64,000 nucleotides of DNA. Source: Massiliimalia massiliensis (GTDB lineage Bacteria; Bacillota; Clostridia; Oscillospirales; Ruminococcaceae). The notes beneath the pieces are model-generated. The model was not told the DNA's origin and made no database searches. It was given only the letters and a program-made list of their open reading frames with translations. The position numbers and the translations under genes were made by a program. Shown one piece after another: positions 15,822-23,788 of the stretch. Where the stretch lies: contig NZ_FUHT01000003.1 of NCBI RefSeq assembly GCF_900155615.1, forward strand, positions 372,001-436,000, written 5' to 3'. Position 1 is the stretch's first letter. The number at the start of each line of letters is the position of its first letter.

Positions 15822-16857
15822 AATGACAGCGATAATACTTGCCCTTTCAACTTGTCTTTTAAGTGCCTGTTCCGATCAGAGTAATCATACGGCCCGATAC
15901 CGTGATAATCCAATTACAAGAAATGTTTTTGCGATGAATACCTACAACACCTTTACGGTTTATGACGATATATCGGGTGATGTTTTAGAATCTGCGGAAA
16001 ATCAGCTCAAAGCCCTTGAAAGCCTTTGGTCGGTGACCGATGAGCAGAGCGAAATTTATGCAATCAATCACGGCGGAGGCCAAAGCATTACCGTCAGCGA
16101 CAGAACCGCAGAACTTTTACGGTTTTCGCTTGAAATGGCAAAACGAACAGACGGGAACCTTGACATTACCACTTATCCCCTTTTAACCGCTTGGGGATTT
16201 ACAACGGACAATAAGCAAGTTCCGACCGATGAACAGATTGCCGCGCTTATGCAGTATGTGGGCTATGATAAAATTTTCCTTTCTGAAAACACCGTTACGC
16301 TTTTACCCGGAATGGAAATAGACCTCGGTGCGGTTGCCAAAGGCTATGCCTGCGACCTCGTAGCAGAAAACTTGCAGGCAAACGGTGTCACCTCTGCTAT
16401 TGTCAGCTTGGGTGGCAATATCCGGGTAATCGGCTCAAAGCCGGACGGCAGCGATTGGAAAATCTCCGTAGAACACCCCGAAAACAGAAATTCGTTGGGT
16501 TTGCTTTCTTTGTCTGATGTAAGCGTTGTAACCTCCGGGGCATATGAACGATATTTTGAGGACGAAAGCGGTAAACGATACGGACATATTCTTGACCCGT
16601 CAACGGGTAAACCCGCACAGAGCGGTCTTGCTTCGGTAACGGTAGTAGGAAAAGAAAGCAAGGTTTGTGACGCTCTTGCTACGGCATTTTTTGTAATGGG
16701 CTTGCCCGCAGCGGAAGAATATTTTAGAGAGTACGGCGATATTGATTTTCTTTTGCTGACAGAAAACGGCGAAATTTATTTGACGAATGGGTTAAAAGAC
16801 AAGTTCACTCTTTCTGAAGCCTATAAAAATATGGTTGTGAATGTGATCGGACAATGA
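15805..16857 (+). CDS. apbE: FAD:protein FMN transferase, lipoprotein (ApbE)
   Basis: A 350-residue exported lipoprotein. From ATG 15805 the signal (IILALSTCLLSAC) ends in a lipobox, LLSAC. ApbE signatures follow: FAMNTYNTFTVYD, DITTYPLLTAWGF, the strong GMEIDLGAVAKGYACD, SLGGNIRVIG, VTSGAYERYF, and HILDPSTGKPA. The enzyme transfers FMN from FAD onto a Thr/Ser of target proteins outside the membrane. The ORF overlaps the cupin stop by 17 bp and the next gene by 4 bp. No obvious FMN-accepting S/T-G-A-S/T target protein is visible in the cluster. ATG 15823 is an alternative start. Confidence 0.93.
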   Translation: MKLFHKMTAIILALSTCLLSACSDQSNHTARYRDNPITRNVFAMNTYNTFTVYDDISGDVLESAENQLKALESLWSVTDEQSEIYAINHGGGQSITVSDRTAELLRFSLEMAKRTDGNLDITTYPLLTAWGFTTDNKQVPTDEQIAALMQYVGYDKIFLSENTVTLLPGMEIDLGAVAKGYACDLVAENLQANGVTSAIVSLGGNIRVIGSKPDGSDWKISVEHPENRNSLGLLSLSDVSVVTSGAYERYFEDESGKRYGHILDPSTGKPAQSGLASVTVVGKESKVCDALATAFFVMGLPAAEEYFREYGDIDFLLLTENGEIYLTNGLKDKFTLSEAYKNMVVNVIGQ

Positions 16858-17216
16858 AACGGATAAAGATATTGCTAATTACAGCAGCGGCGATTTTTGT
16901 TCTCTCACTTGCGTTTTGCTTTTGGATAATACGCCCTGCACAAACAAACACGGTGGAAATCGTGCAGGACGGAACGACATTGTATCGTTTTGACTTGAAC
17001 AATACAGAAAATCAACAGATTGAGATTTCTTATAACGGGAAAGTAAATACCGTTTTAATTGAAAACGGCAAAATCTGTATCACAAATGCTGACTGCCCGG
17101 ACAATACCTGCGTACATATGGGCTGGCTTACAGCAGAGGGCTTGCCGATTGTCTGTCTGCCAAACCGTCTTGTGATACAGTACATACAAAGCGGCGAGGC
17201 GGATGCCGCAGGGTGA
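16854..17216 (+). CDS. NusG domain II-containing membrane-anchored protein
   Basis: A 120-residue protein with one N-terminal membrane helix (ILLITAAAIFVLSLAFCFWI) and an extracytoplasmic beta domain with VEIVQDGTTLYRFDL and ICITNADCPDNTCVHMGWL, the conserved Cys-rich signature of the NusG-II family. These proteins accompany ApbE and Rnf-type or extracellular electron-transfer genes; the EetA protein of the Gram-positive flavin-based EET locus is, as far as I recall, of this family. It overlaps apbE by ATGA and is followed by the Gx-type gene, the usual order. Confidence 0.88.
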   Translation: MKRIKILLITAAAIFVLSLAFCFWIIRPAQTNTVEIVQDGTTLYRFDLNNTENQQIEISYNGKVNTVLIENGKICITNADCPDNTCVHMGWLTAEGLPIVCLPNRLVIQYIQSGEADAAG

Positions 17217-17224
17217 GGTGCGAT

Positions 17225-17725
17225 ATGAAAGCGAAAAAAATAACGGAGCTTGCATTGCTCTCGACCATAGCGCTGACAATTTTTATTGTTGAACTTCGGA
17301 TTCCAAATCCGATTCCCATTCCGGGAGTAAAACTCGGTCTTGCCAATATCATAACGGTATATGCAGTTTACCGCTATTCGCCCAAGGAAACATTTTTGAT
17401 TATACTGACACGCATTTTACTTGGCGCTTTTTTCAGCGGAAATGCGATGTCTTTACTATACAGTATTGTGGGAGGGTTGTTTTGCTTTGCAGGTATGCTC
17501 GTTCTTCACCGTTTGCTCCCGCAAAAGTGGATATGGCTTTGCAGCGTATTCGGGGCAATCTTCCATAACATCGGACAAATAATCGTTGCCGTGATAATTG
17601 CCGGATTTGGTATGTTGAGTTTTCTTCCGTTTTTATTGTTTTCCGGCTGTCTTGCGGGAGCATTTACGGGCGGCTGTACGCAGCTGATACTGAACAGAAA
17701 TTTTTTAAGAAAGGTGGAGGGATAA
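17225..17725 (+). CDS. Gx transporter family membrane protein (heptaprenyl diphosphate synthase component I-like)
   Basis: A 166-residue protein of about five membrane segments. ATG 17225 is preferred because GGTGAGG lies just upstream; GTG 17213 is possible. The motif ELRIPNPIPIPGVKLGLAN and later FSGNAMSLLYSIVGGL are hallmarks of the Hpre_diP_synt_I/Gx family. The family was first linked to isoprenoid synthesis, but by context (after ApbE and NusG-II) it may carry a quinone, flavin or electron-transfer function, as proposed for EetB. Confidence 0.85.
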   Translation: MKAKKITELALLSTIALTIFIVELRIPNPIPIPGVKLGLANIITVYAVYRYSPKETFLIILTRILLGAFFSGNAMSLLYSIVGGLFCFAGMLVLHRLLPQKWIWLCSVFGAIFHNIGQIIVAVIIAGFGMLSFLPFLLFSGCLAGAFTGGCTQLILNRNFLRKVEG

Positions 17726-17729
17726 TGTG

Positions 17730-18389
17730 ATGAAGCGGATAGTTACAGGTGTATTTATACTTTTTCTTGTGGGTTTATGTACGGCCTGCGGAAACAATGT
17801 TTTACAAAATTCAAAAACAGATTCCGAAAACCCGCAAAGCGATACACAGATAGAAGCCGATGAAGCTGCTTCTAATGAAGAAAGCGAGGCGCAGGAAATT
17901 GTAGAGAAAAAAGAGTTTTTAATTGCCTATTTTTCACGGACAGGCAATACAAAAGAGCTTGCCGAGGAAATCAGTTCACAAACTGGCGGTGAGTTGTTCG
18001 AGATAGTGCCGACAGAACCTTATCCGGCTGATTATGACGAAACCGTTGAGCGATTCCGCAGAGAGCGTGATGAAAATGCCCGCCCGACTATCGCAAACAG
18101 CGTCAAGGATATGGCTCACTATGATGTGATTTTCATAGGTTTCCCAAATTGGGGCGACGATATGCCGCATATTGTCTATACCTTTTTAGAGCAATACGAT
18201 TTTACGGGAAAGACGATTGTTCCGTTCTGCACCAATGGGGGCGGCGGGTTTGGAAACAGTATTGAAGGTCTTAGCCGTACCTGTCCGAACTCAAAAATAT
18301 TCGAGGGCTTTGAGTGCAGCGGAAACCGGGTACAAAGCGAAAACGGCAATATTGCCGAATGGCTCGGCTCTCTTGGATTGGAGGAATAG
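17730..18389 (+). CDS. Lipoprotein flavodoxin 1
   Basis: A 219-residue protein with signal ending LVGLCTAC (lipobox), a Ser/Glu-rich linker (residues about 25-65) and a flavodoxin domain. The FMN phosphate loop is canonical: IAYFSRTGNTKELAEEI. Later segments FIGFPNWGDDMPHIVYTFLE and PFCTNGGGGFGNSIEGL bind the isoalloxazine ring. Flavodoxins are usually cytoplasmic; here export and lipid anchoring put it on the outer face of the membrane with ApbE and NusG-II. First of three such genes; start ATG 17730 follows GGAGGGATAATG. Confidence 0.9.
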   Translation: MKRIVTGVFILFLVGLCTACGNNVLQNSKTDSENPQSDTQIEADEAASNEESEAQEIVEKKEFLIAYFSRTGNTKELAEEISSQTGGELFEIVPTEPYPADYDETVERFRRERDENARPTIANSVKDMAHYDVIFIGFPNWGDDMPHIVYTFLEQYDFTGKTIVPFCTNGGGGFGNSIEGLSRTCPNSKIFEGFECSGNRVQSENGNIAEWLGSLGLEE

Positions 18390-18391
18390 AG

Positions 18392-19147
18392 ATGAAAAGG
18401 TTAATCAGTATATTTCTAACGCTTTGCTTGTTGCTTGGGATAACGGCCTGTTCTGCTCCACAGCCGTCCAAAGAAATCAGCAGCGCAAACGGGAGCAATT
18501 CAGAATTGGAAAGTGATTCGACAGATAGTGCTGATTCATCGGCAGATGTTGAAGAATCCACGCTCACCCAGCCGGAGGGAAGCGCCCCTCAAAGCAATAT
18601 TTTGATCGCTTATTTCACTTGGGCGGAAAATACTTCGGTCGCTGATCCCGATTCGGTTGATGTGGACGCCATTACCTCGGCCAGCGTACTTATGCCCGGA
18701 AATGTGGGACTGCTTGCCCAATGGATTGAAGAAGAAACAGGCGGCGACAAATTTTCAATCATCACCGAAGAACCATATTCCAGCGATTATGATACCTGTT
18801 TGAATCGGGCAATCGAGGAACACGATGATAATGCCCGCCCTGCTATACAAGGGAATATCGAAAATATGGGCGATTACGATATTGTCTTTTTGGGATTTCC
18901 AAATTGGTGGTATTCCTGCCCTATGGCGATTCTTACCTTTATCGAGAAATACGATTTGTCCGGCAAGACAATTATTCCATTTTGTTCCCACGGCACAGGT
19001 GGATTTGCCGCCAGCTTACGGGATATTGGAAATGTTCTGCCCGATGATTGTACTGTTTTAGAAGAATTCGGCGCATACCGCCCGGAGGTGGCACAGTCAA
19101 AAGACGAGCTGCTGGCTTGGCTTGCCGAGCTTGATATTGCGTATTAA
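18392..19147 (+). CDS. Lipoprotein flavodoxin 2, with a modified FMN phosphate loop
   Basis: A 251-residue protein starting at ATG 18392, two bases after the previous stop, with signal LCLLLGITAC (lipobox) and an acidic Ser-rich linker. The flavodoxin core is clear (DIVFLGFPNWWYSCPMAILTF, IIPFCSHGTGGFAASLRDIG), but the phosphate loop reads IAYFTWAENTSVADPDSVD instead of SxTGNT, with an insertion after it. This matches a flavodoxin_4-type family in which the loop is degenerate. FMN binding is therefore plausible but not assured. Confidence 0.88.
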   Translation: MKRLISIFLTLCLLLGITACSAPQPSKEISSANGSNSELESDSTDSADSSADVEESTLTQPEGSAPQSNILIAYFTWAENTSVADPDSVDVDAITSASVLMPGNVGLLAQWIEEETGGDKFSIITEEPYSSDYDTCLNRAIEEHDDNARPAIQGNIENMGDYDIVFLGFPNWWYSCPMAILTFIEKYDLSGKTIIPFCSHGTGGFAASLRDIGNVLPDDCTVLEEFGAYRPEVAQSKDELLAWLAELDIAY

Positions 19148-19166
19148 AGCGAAAGGAGGAAGAAAA

Positions 19167-19844
19167 GTGAAACCAAAACAAATTTTCAAAATATCGGTTG
19201 ATGTTTTAATGACCGTATTGTTTCTTGCGCAAATGGCATACCACATTACAGGAAACAGCCTGCACGAATGGCTCGGGACAATCCTTTTTGCTCTTTTCGT
19301 TCTGCACCATATGCTGAATCTGAATTGGTACAAAACGCTGTTCAAGGGCAAATATTCAGCCGTTAGAATTTTAATAACAACCATAAATGTGCTTTTATTT
19401 GCAGCAATGGTTGGAATGATGATAAGCGGCATAATGCTTTCCCGTGAAGTGTTCGCCTTTTTGAATTTGAGAGCCGGAATGTTTGGACGCAGATTACATA
19501 TGATTTCGACCTCTTGGGGCTACCTGTTAATGTCGGCGCATATCGGCCTGCATTTTGGAATGATCGCCGGAATATTCAAAAAGAAAATCAAGTTCCGAAA
19601 TAAATGGCTCGGTATGGCAGGAAGAATATCCGCTGCCCTACTATCCGCTTACGGTATTTACGCATTTATTACAAGACAGCTTGCAGATCGAATGTTTTTG
19701 CTAATGGAATATGCGTTTTTCGATTATGAAGAACCTGCCCTGTTCTTTTTCGGGGATTATCTCTGCATTTTGATTTTGTTTGCTGCCCTTGCCTTTACCT
19801 TATCCAAAATATTAAAACCAAGAAAAAGGAGTGAACTCAAATGA
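19167..19844 (+). CDS. DUF4405 membrane protein (probable b-type cytochrome)
   Basis: A 225-residue protein with GTG start 19167 behind AAAGGAGGAAG. It has about five membrane helices and repeated histidines on the outer or inner ends: AYHITGNSLHEWLG, LFVLHHMLNL, RRLHMIST and SAHIGLHFGM. Pairs of His in adjacent helices are how cytochrome b561-like proteins hold two haems, and DUF4405 proteins are thought to be of that kind. It lies between lipoprotein flavodoxin genes, so it could feed electrons from membrane quinol to them. Overlaps the next gene by 4 bp. Confidence 0.85.
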   Translation: MKPKQIFKISVDVLMTVLFLAQMAYHITGNSLHEWLGTILFALFVLHHMLNLNWYKTLFKGKYSAVRILITTINVLLFAAMVGMMISGIMLSREVFAFLNLRAGMFGRRLHMISTSWGYLLMSAHIGLHFGMIAGIFKKKIKFRNKWLGMAGRISAALLSAYGIYAFITRQLADRMFLLMEYAFFDYEEPALFFFGDYLCILILFAALAFTLSKILKPRKRSELK

Positions 19845-20566
19845 AACGAATCACAGCCCTTTGTTTATCTGTATTATTGCTGTTGTCACTTGCGGCCTGT
19901 TCGGGCGGCGGGCAGGAGAATCCTGTAAACTCAGACAGCACCCCGCAGACCTCATCATCCGAACAAGAAAACTCAGAACAGGAGGAAACTGATACTATGC
20001 AATCATCCGGGCAGCCAACAGCCAATGAAGAAACAACCGGAGGGAAAACACTGATCGCTTATTTTTCACTGATTGATATTGTGCCGGAGGGAGCTGACGC
20101 TTCGGCTCACGCTACACCGTCAATCGGTAACACAGAATCGGCGGCAATGGAAATTCAGCGGCAGGTGGGCGGCGATCTGTTTGCAATAAAAACCGTGCAA
20201 ACCTATCCCGTCAGCCATAGAGAAGCGTCAGCCATTGCAGAAGAAGAAATGCGCTCGGACGCCCGCCCCGAACTCTCCACCCATTTAGACAATATGGACG
20301 AATACGATACCGTTTATATCGGTTATCCCATATGGTGGTACATCGAACCAATGGCGATCCGCACATTCCTTGATGAATACGATTTTTCGGGCAAAACCAT
20401 TATTCCGTTTTGTACCACAATGGGAGCGGGTGTTGAGGAAAGCGTAGAAAATATCACTTCTCTTGCAGACGGTGCAACTGTTTTAGACGGCGTTACGCTT
20501 CGTACCGGGCGTGAAGATAACAGCGAAGATATATCCGAATGGCTTTCGGATATTGGAATAAAATAA
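19841..20566 (+). CDS. Lipoprotein flavodoxin 3
   Basis: A 241-residue protein beginning at ATG 19841 (AAAAGGAGTG upstream), with signal LLLLSLAAC (lipobox) and a Gln/Glu/Ser/Thr-rich linker. The flavodoxin_4 core is present: LIAYFSLIDIVPEGADASAH with an insertion, then IGNTESAAMEIQRQ, TVYIGYPIWWYIEPMAIRTF and IIPFCTTMGAGVEESVENI. The phosphate-loop-like SIGNTES lies after the insertion. Third of the set, translationally coupled to the DUF4405 gene. Confidence 0.9.
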   Translation: MKRITALCLSVLLLLSLAACSGGGQENPVNSDSTPQTSSSEQENSEQEETDTMQSSGQPTANEETTGGKTLIAYFSLIDIVPEGADASAHATPSIGNTESAAMEIQRQVGGDLFAIKTVQTYPVSHREASAIAEEEMRSDARPELSTHLDNMDEYDTVYIGYPIWWYIEPMAIRTFLDEYDFSGKTIIPFCTTMGAGVEESVENITSLADGATVLDGVTLRTGREDNSEDISEWLSDIGIK

Positions 20567-20582
20567 AAAGGAGATTTTGACT

Positions 20583-21551
20583 ATGAAAAAAATATTGTGT
20601 ATCGCATTGGCTCTTGTTTTAACGCTTGCACTGGCAGCCTGCGGGCAGACTGAAAACGATGTACCCGCTTCATCAGATAATCCTCCCGCAAGTTCATCAC
20701 AGCCGAGTGCCGATAATGAAAATACAAACGATACTGCGGGAAGCACACCCGTTACGCTTACCATTGGCGATACGGTTCTGGAAGCCTATTTGAATGATTC
20801 CGTACCTGCACAAAGTTTGATTTCGCAGCTTCCCCTTACCGTTACATTAAATGATTCCGATAATGATTTCTGCGGTGACAGCCTTGACATTAAATACTCT
20901 GAAAGTGATGTGACTTCCGGGTATCAGAACGGCGATCTTGTCTTTTGGACACCTGCAAGCAACTTCGTGATTTTTGTAAGCGGCGAGGAAAATTCCGCAA
21001 ATACCGGCAATCTTGTAAAACTCGGTCACATTACAAGCCCACAGGAAATGCTGGACGCTTTGGAGGGACAGATTGATGTGACGATTGCCCTAAAAGAAAC
21101 AACCGATACAAATGAAACTGAAAGCAGTACACCAAATAGCGCGCCGGAAAATGTCACTTCAACAGAATCCGAAGCGCCGGCACAGGAGGAAACAGAAAAT
21201 ATGCAAATTAAAATTACTGTTGGTAATACAGAACTGTTTGCCACATTGGAAGATAACGCAACAACAAGGGCTTTGATTGAGCAAATGCCGATGACCTTAT
21301 CAATGGACGACTTATACGGTCGTGAAATGTGCTACCGTTACGGTGCAAACGCATTGCCGACAGATAGCCTGCGTTCAGACGGATATGAGGTTGGCGATAT
21401 TGCTTACTGGCCGCCGAGAGGAAGTTTGGTTATCCTTTATGAGCAGAATGGTGAGCAGTTTGAGCGCCAGCACATCGGACATATCAGCGAGGGCGTAGAA
21501 GTGTTTGCCACAACCGGCGATGCCGAGGTGACTTTTGAGGCAATTGATTAA
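20583..21551 (+). CDS. Lipoprotein with two cyclophilin-like fold domains
   Basis: A 322-residue protein starting at ATG 20583 (AAAAGGAG upstream), signal TLALAAC (lipobox). It carries two copies of the Cyclophil_like2 fold. The first (about residues 60-165) has LTIGDTVLEAYLNDS, AQSLISQLPLTVTLND, YQNGDLVFWTPASNFVIF and LGHITS. The second (about 212-322) has ITVGNTELFATLEDN, TRALIEQMPMTLSMDD, YEVGDIAYWPPRGSLVILY and IGHISEG. A Thr/Glu-rich linker joins them. Single-domain relatives lie beside flavodoxins in many gut bacteria; the function is unknown. Confidence 0.87.
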   Translation: MKKILCIALALVLTLALAACGQTENDVPASSDNPPASSSQPSADNENTNDTAGSTPVTLTIGDTVLEAYLNDSVPAQSLISQLPLTVTLNDSDNDFCGDSLDIKYSESDVTSGYQNGDLVFWTPASNFVIFVSGEENSANTGNLVKLGHITSPQEMLDALEGQIDVTIALKETTDTNETESSTPNSAPENVTSTESEAPAQEETENMQIKITVGNTELFATLEDNATTRALIEQMPMTLSMDDLYGREMCYRYGANALPTDSLRSDGYEVGDIAYWPPRGSLVILYEQNGEQFERQHIGHISEGVEVFATTGDAEVTFEAID

Positions 21552-21586
21552 ATTTGAATGATTGTGAAAACAAAGAAGGTGGTGAA

Positions 21587-22042
21587 ATGCGAAAAACGAT
21601 TATCTTGAATTTGGATGATCCAGATGATTCTGTCTATCATTCCATCCTTTTGCTTCTTTCTACACGGCAAACAGACATGGGTATAGAAATTATTACAAAT
21701 CCAAAAGACGAAATGATAATTTCTTCCGAATTGAAAATTCGACAAGCAGAGCGTCGGGCGTATTTTAAAGATTCCGAAATTGCTCTCACCCGTAAGGAGT
21801 ATGATATTTTGCTGTATCTTTTGCAAAATATAAATCAGGTTCTTACTTTTACACAAATCTATGAATATGTCTGGAAAGAGCCAGATTACGGAACTGGCCA
21901 AGAAGTGGTCAGCCACCATGTGAGGAGTCTTCGCAGAAAACTTTATTTGGATAAATCCTCCGGCTGTTACTTGCGAACCGTTCGTGGAGTCGGCTACAGC
22001 TTGGAAAAACAAAAATCCTGTATTGGCTATCCAGGTGGATAG
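21587..22042 (+). CDS. Winged-helix (OmpR/PhoB-type) DNA-binding protein without canonical receiver
   Basis: A 151-residue protein, ATG 21587 behind AAGGTGGTG. Residues about 60-145 are the OmpR-type winged helix (EIALTRKEYDILLYLLQNIN, EVVSHHVRSLRRKL, YLRTVRGVGYSLE). The first 55 residues are too short for a receiver domain and contain no phosphoacceptor pattern. It is likely a stand-alone regulator closing the redox cluster. The last codons include a short dyad GCTATCC-N4-GGATAGC that recurs in the terminator. Confidence 0.85.
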   Translation: MRKTIILNLDDPDDSVYHSILLLLSTRQTDMGIEIITNPKDEMIISSELKIRQAERRAYFKDSEIALTRKEYDILLYLLQNINQVLTFTQIYEYVWKEPDYGTGQEVVSHHVRSLRRKLYLDKSSGCYLRTVRGVGYSLEKQKSCIGYPGG

Positions 22043-22068
22043 CTAAATACTACAAACCAACCCGAAAC

Positions 22069-22108
22069 AAAGGACGCAGGCTATCCATATGGATAGCCTG
22101 CGTCCTTT
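22069..22108. terminator. Bidirectional terminator between winged-helix gene and DUF6076 gene
   Basis: A perfect 18-bp stem, AAAGGACGCAGGCTATCC paired to its complement around ATAT, followed by T's on both strands, between two converging genes. Confidence 0.9.
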
Positions 22109-23122
22109 TACTCACCACAGATTTCCTGGATAACAGGCTCCTGCCCGATCATCCAGTTCATAAATTGCGTCGTAGATAACGCACCGTTCTGAATCTGCTT
22201 TTTGCGCTGGCCAGCTTCCTTTCGGAACTGTCGGAAAGCGGCTTTTGCCCTTTGGATCTGTTCCTGCGGGGCACGATTCTTTTCCAGCTTCTTGATGCGG
22301 TTGTACCAGAACATATACTCCCGCTTGTAGGCCTGCTCATATTCTTCCTCTTTGGATTTGTTATCAAAACTTTTCCTTGCCGCCTTTTTACTGGCCTTGC
22401 GGCACCGTTCACTGCACAGGTTGCTGCGAGAATCCGGGGCGAAGAACACCCGTCCGCATTGGCTGCAGGTGCGTATAATCATGCCAGCATCCAGTATCCG
22501 CTGGCGGTAATAGATAAGAGCCGGTCGCAGGGAACCACTTACCACCGCACATTCAAAGGAAATTTCTCCATGGGGGGTACCACAACTCCAGCTTGGCATC
22601 TTCCCGATAATTCCACACAGGTACAACCGGCTTTTCCCATTTCCAATTTGCCATCTCCGGCGAGTATTCCCCAAAGGGCAGGATCAGCAGCTGTGCATAA
22701 TCCCGCAGGGCAGTTTCTGCTTTATGTTTATCCCTTCCTCGGCAGCAGCGCAGGTACATCTCCCAAATCTGAATGGCCGCATACAGAGCAGCGGAATTTC
22801 CCACCACCAGCTGGGAAAGAAGTTCAGCCGCTTTCCGCTCTTGTGTTTCCCGTTCTGCCCTTCGCGCCAACAATGCCCCACAAAGGGCCAACACAACCTC
22901 CGTCCAGCCGTCGGCGAAGCTTTTCCCGAACTCGCACCAAAACGCCCCCAGTGGGCGGGTTTGGGCCAGATACAGGGGCTTATCCAAACCACGCAGAGCC
23001 GCCTCTACCTCGTATTCTGTTCCCAACCACAACTGTTCCTTCAACTGTTTGGTATTGACTCTTAACGCTAAAACCACCCGCTGTGTCAAAGGTTCTTTAT
23101 GTTCAAAGCGATATTCTTCCAT
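22108..23122 (-). pseudogene. DUF6076 protein split by a +1 frameshift at CTT-TGA
   Basis: Two overlapping minus-strand frames make one protein of about 335 residues. The N-terminal part starts at ATG 23122 (MEEYRFEHKEPLTQRVVLAL) and ends ELWYPPWRNFL-stop at 22553. The C-terminal part in the +1 frame continues FECAVVSGSLRPALIYYRQRI with a zinc-binding IRTCSQCGRVFFAP...NLCSERC and a basic coiled-coil tail, ending at 22108. This is the domain order of DUF6076 proteins found beside serine recombinases on gut mobile elements. The shift occurs at CTT TGA, the same codon pair used in the prfB +1 frameshift, but without its close Shine-Dalgarno stimulator. Mutation is the simplest explanation. Function unknown; the CxxC...C zinc finger suggests nucleic-acid binding. 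Confidence 0.75.
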
Positions 23123-23335
23123 TCGTTTGCCCTTTCTTATGGGAATTATAATTTTACAAGTTATGATTTCTTATATCATACCGCAAAAGCCTTGAAATGG
23201 CAAGCTTCCCATGTTAGACTGTGGCATACAATCTTTCCTGTTTGGAGGGGGACTACAGGGGGTGGCAAGCTGACGCTTCCCACCCCAAACCTCCTACTTG
23301 GCTGGGAAAGAAAAAGAGAGTTACAGAAAAGAGGG

Positions 23336-23503
23336 ATGTCAGCCAATCAAGTCGTTTTAGAAAACAAGACAGAACCAATACCGCAGTCAGCGGTTGAAAG
23401 TCTTGCCCGCACATTGCTTCCCCAGATGCAGGCGTTTTTTGAGAGCGAACAGGGCAAACAGGCGCTGAAGGAATGGCATGAAGAAAGGGAGCGGCACAGT
23501 TGA
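23336..23503 (+). CDS. Small hypothetical protein of the recombinase module
   Basis: A 55-residue acidic protein (MSANQVVLENKTEPIPQSAV onward, ending LKEWHEERERHS). Its composition is protein-like and the predicted helices are clean, but the GAGGG before ATG 23336 is too close to be ideal and the frame is open upstream to 23099 with no better start. It is followed by a hairpin-rich stretch and the IS110 element. The gap 23504-23788 holds nothing else I can recognise. Confidence 0.45.
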   Translation: MSANQVVLENKTEPIPQSAVESLARTLLPQMQAFFESEQGKQALKEWHEERERHS

Positions 23504-23788
23504 AAGCTCCCGCCGGGCTGGGAGAGTTTTTCTTTCCCAGCCGGTACTTTTTGATAGATTTGAGGCCGGAATTTGTACAGGTTGGTGATAGCTTTCCGGC
23601 AGCGGTTGTGATAGTGTGTTGTGCTGGGAAAACGGTTTTCCCAGTCGGTGACTGGTTTTGCAAACCTGCAAATAAATGTCAAGCCTAAAAATGTAGTGTT
23701 CAGAAAAAATTTAGAAATATAAAAAAGGACATGAGAAAAACACCGGAGATGATATCGCCGGTGAAAAAACTGGTTTATGGACTGTTAC

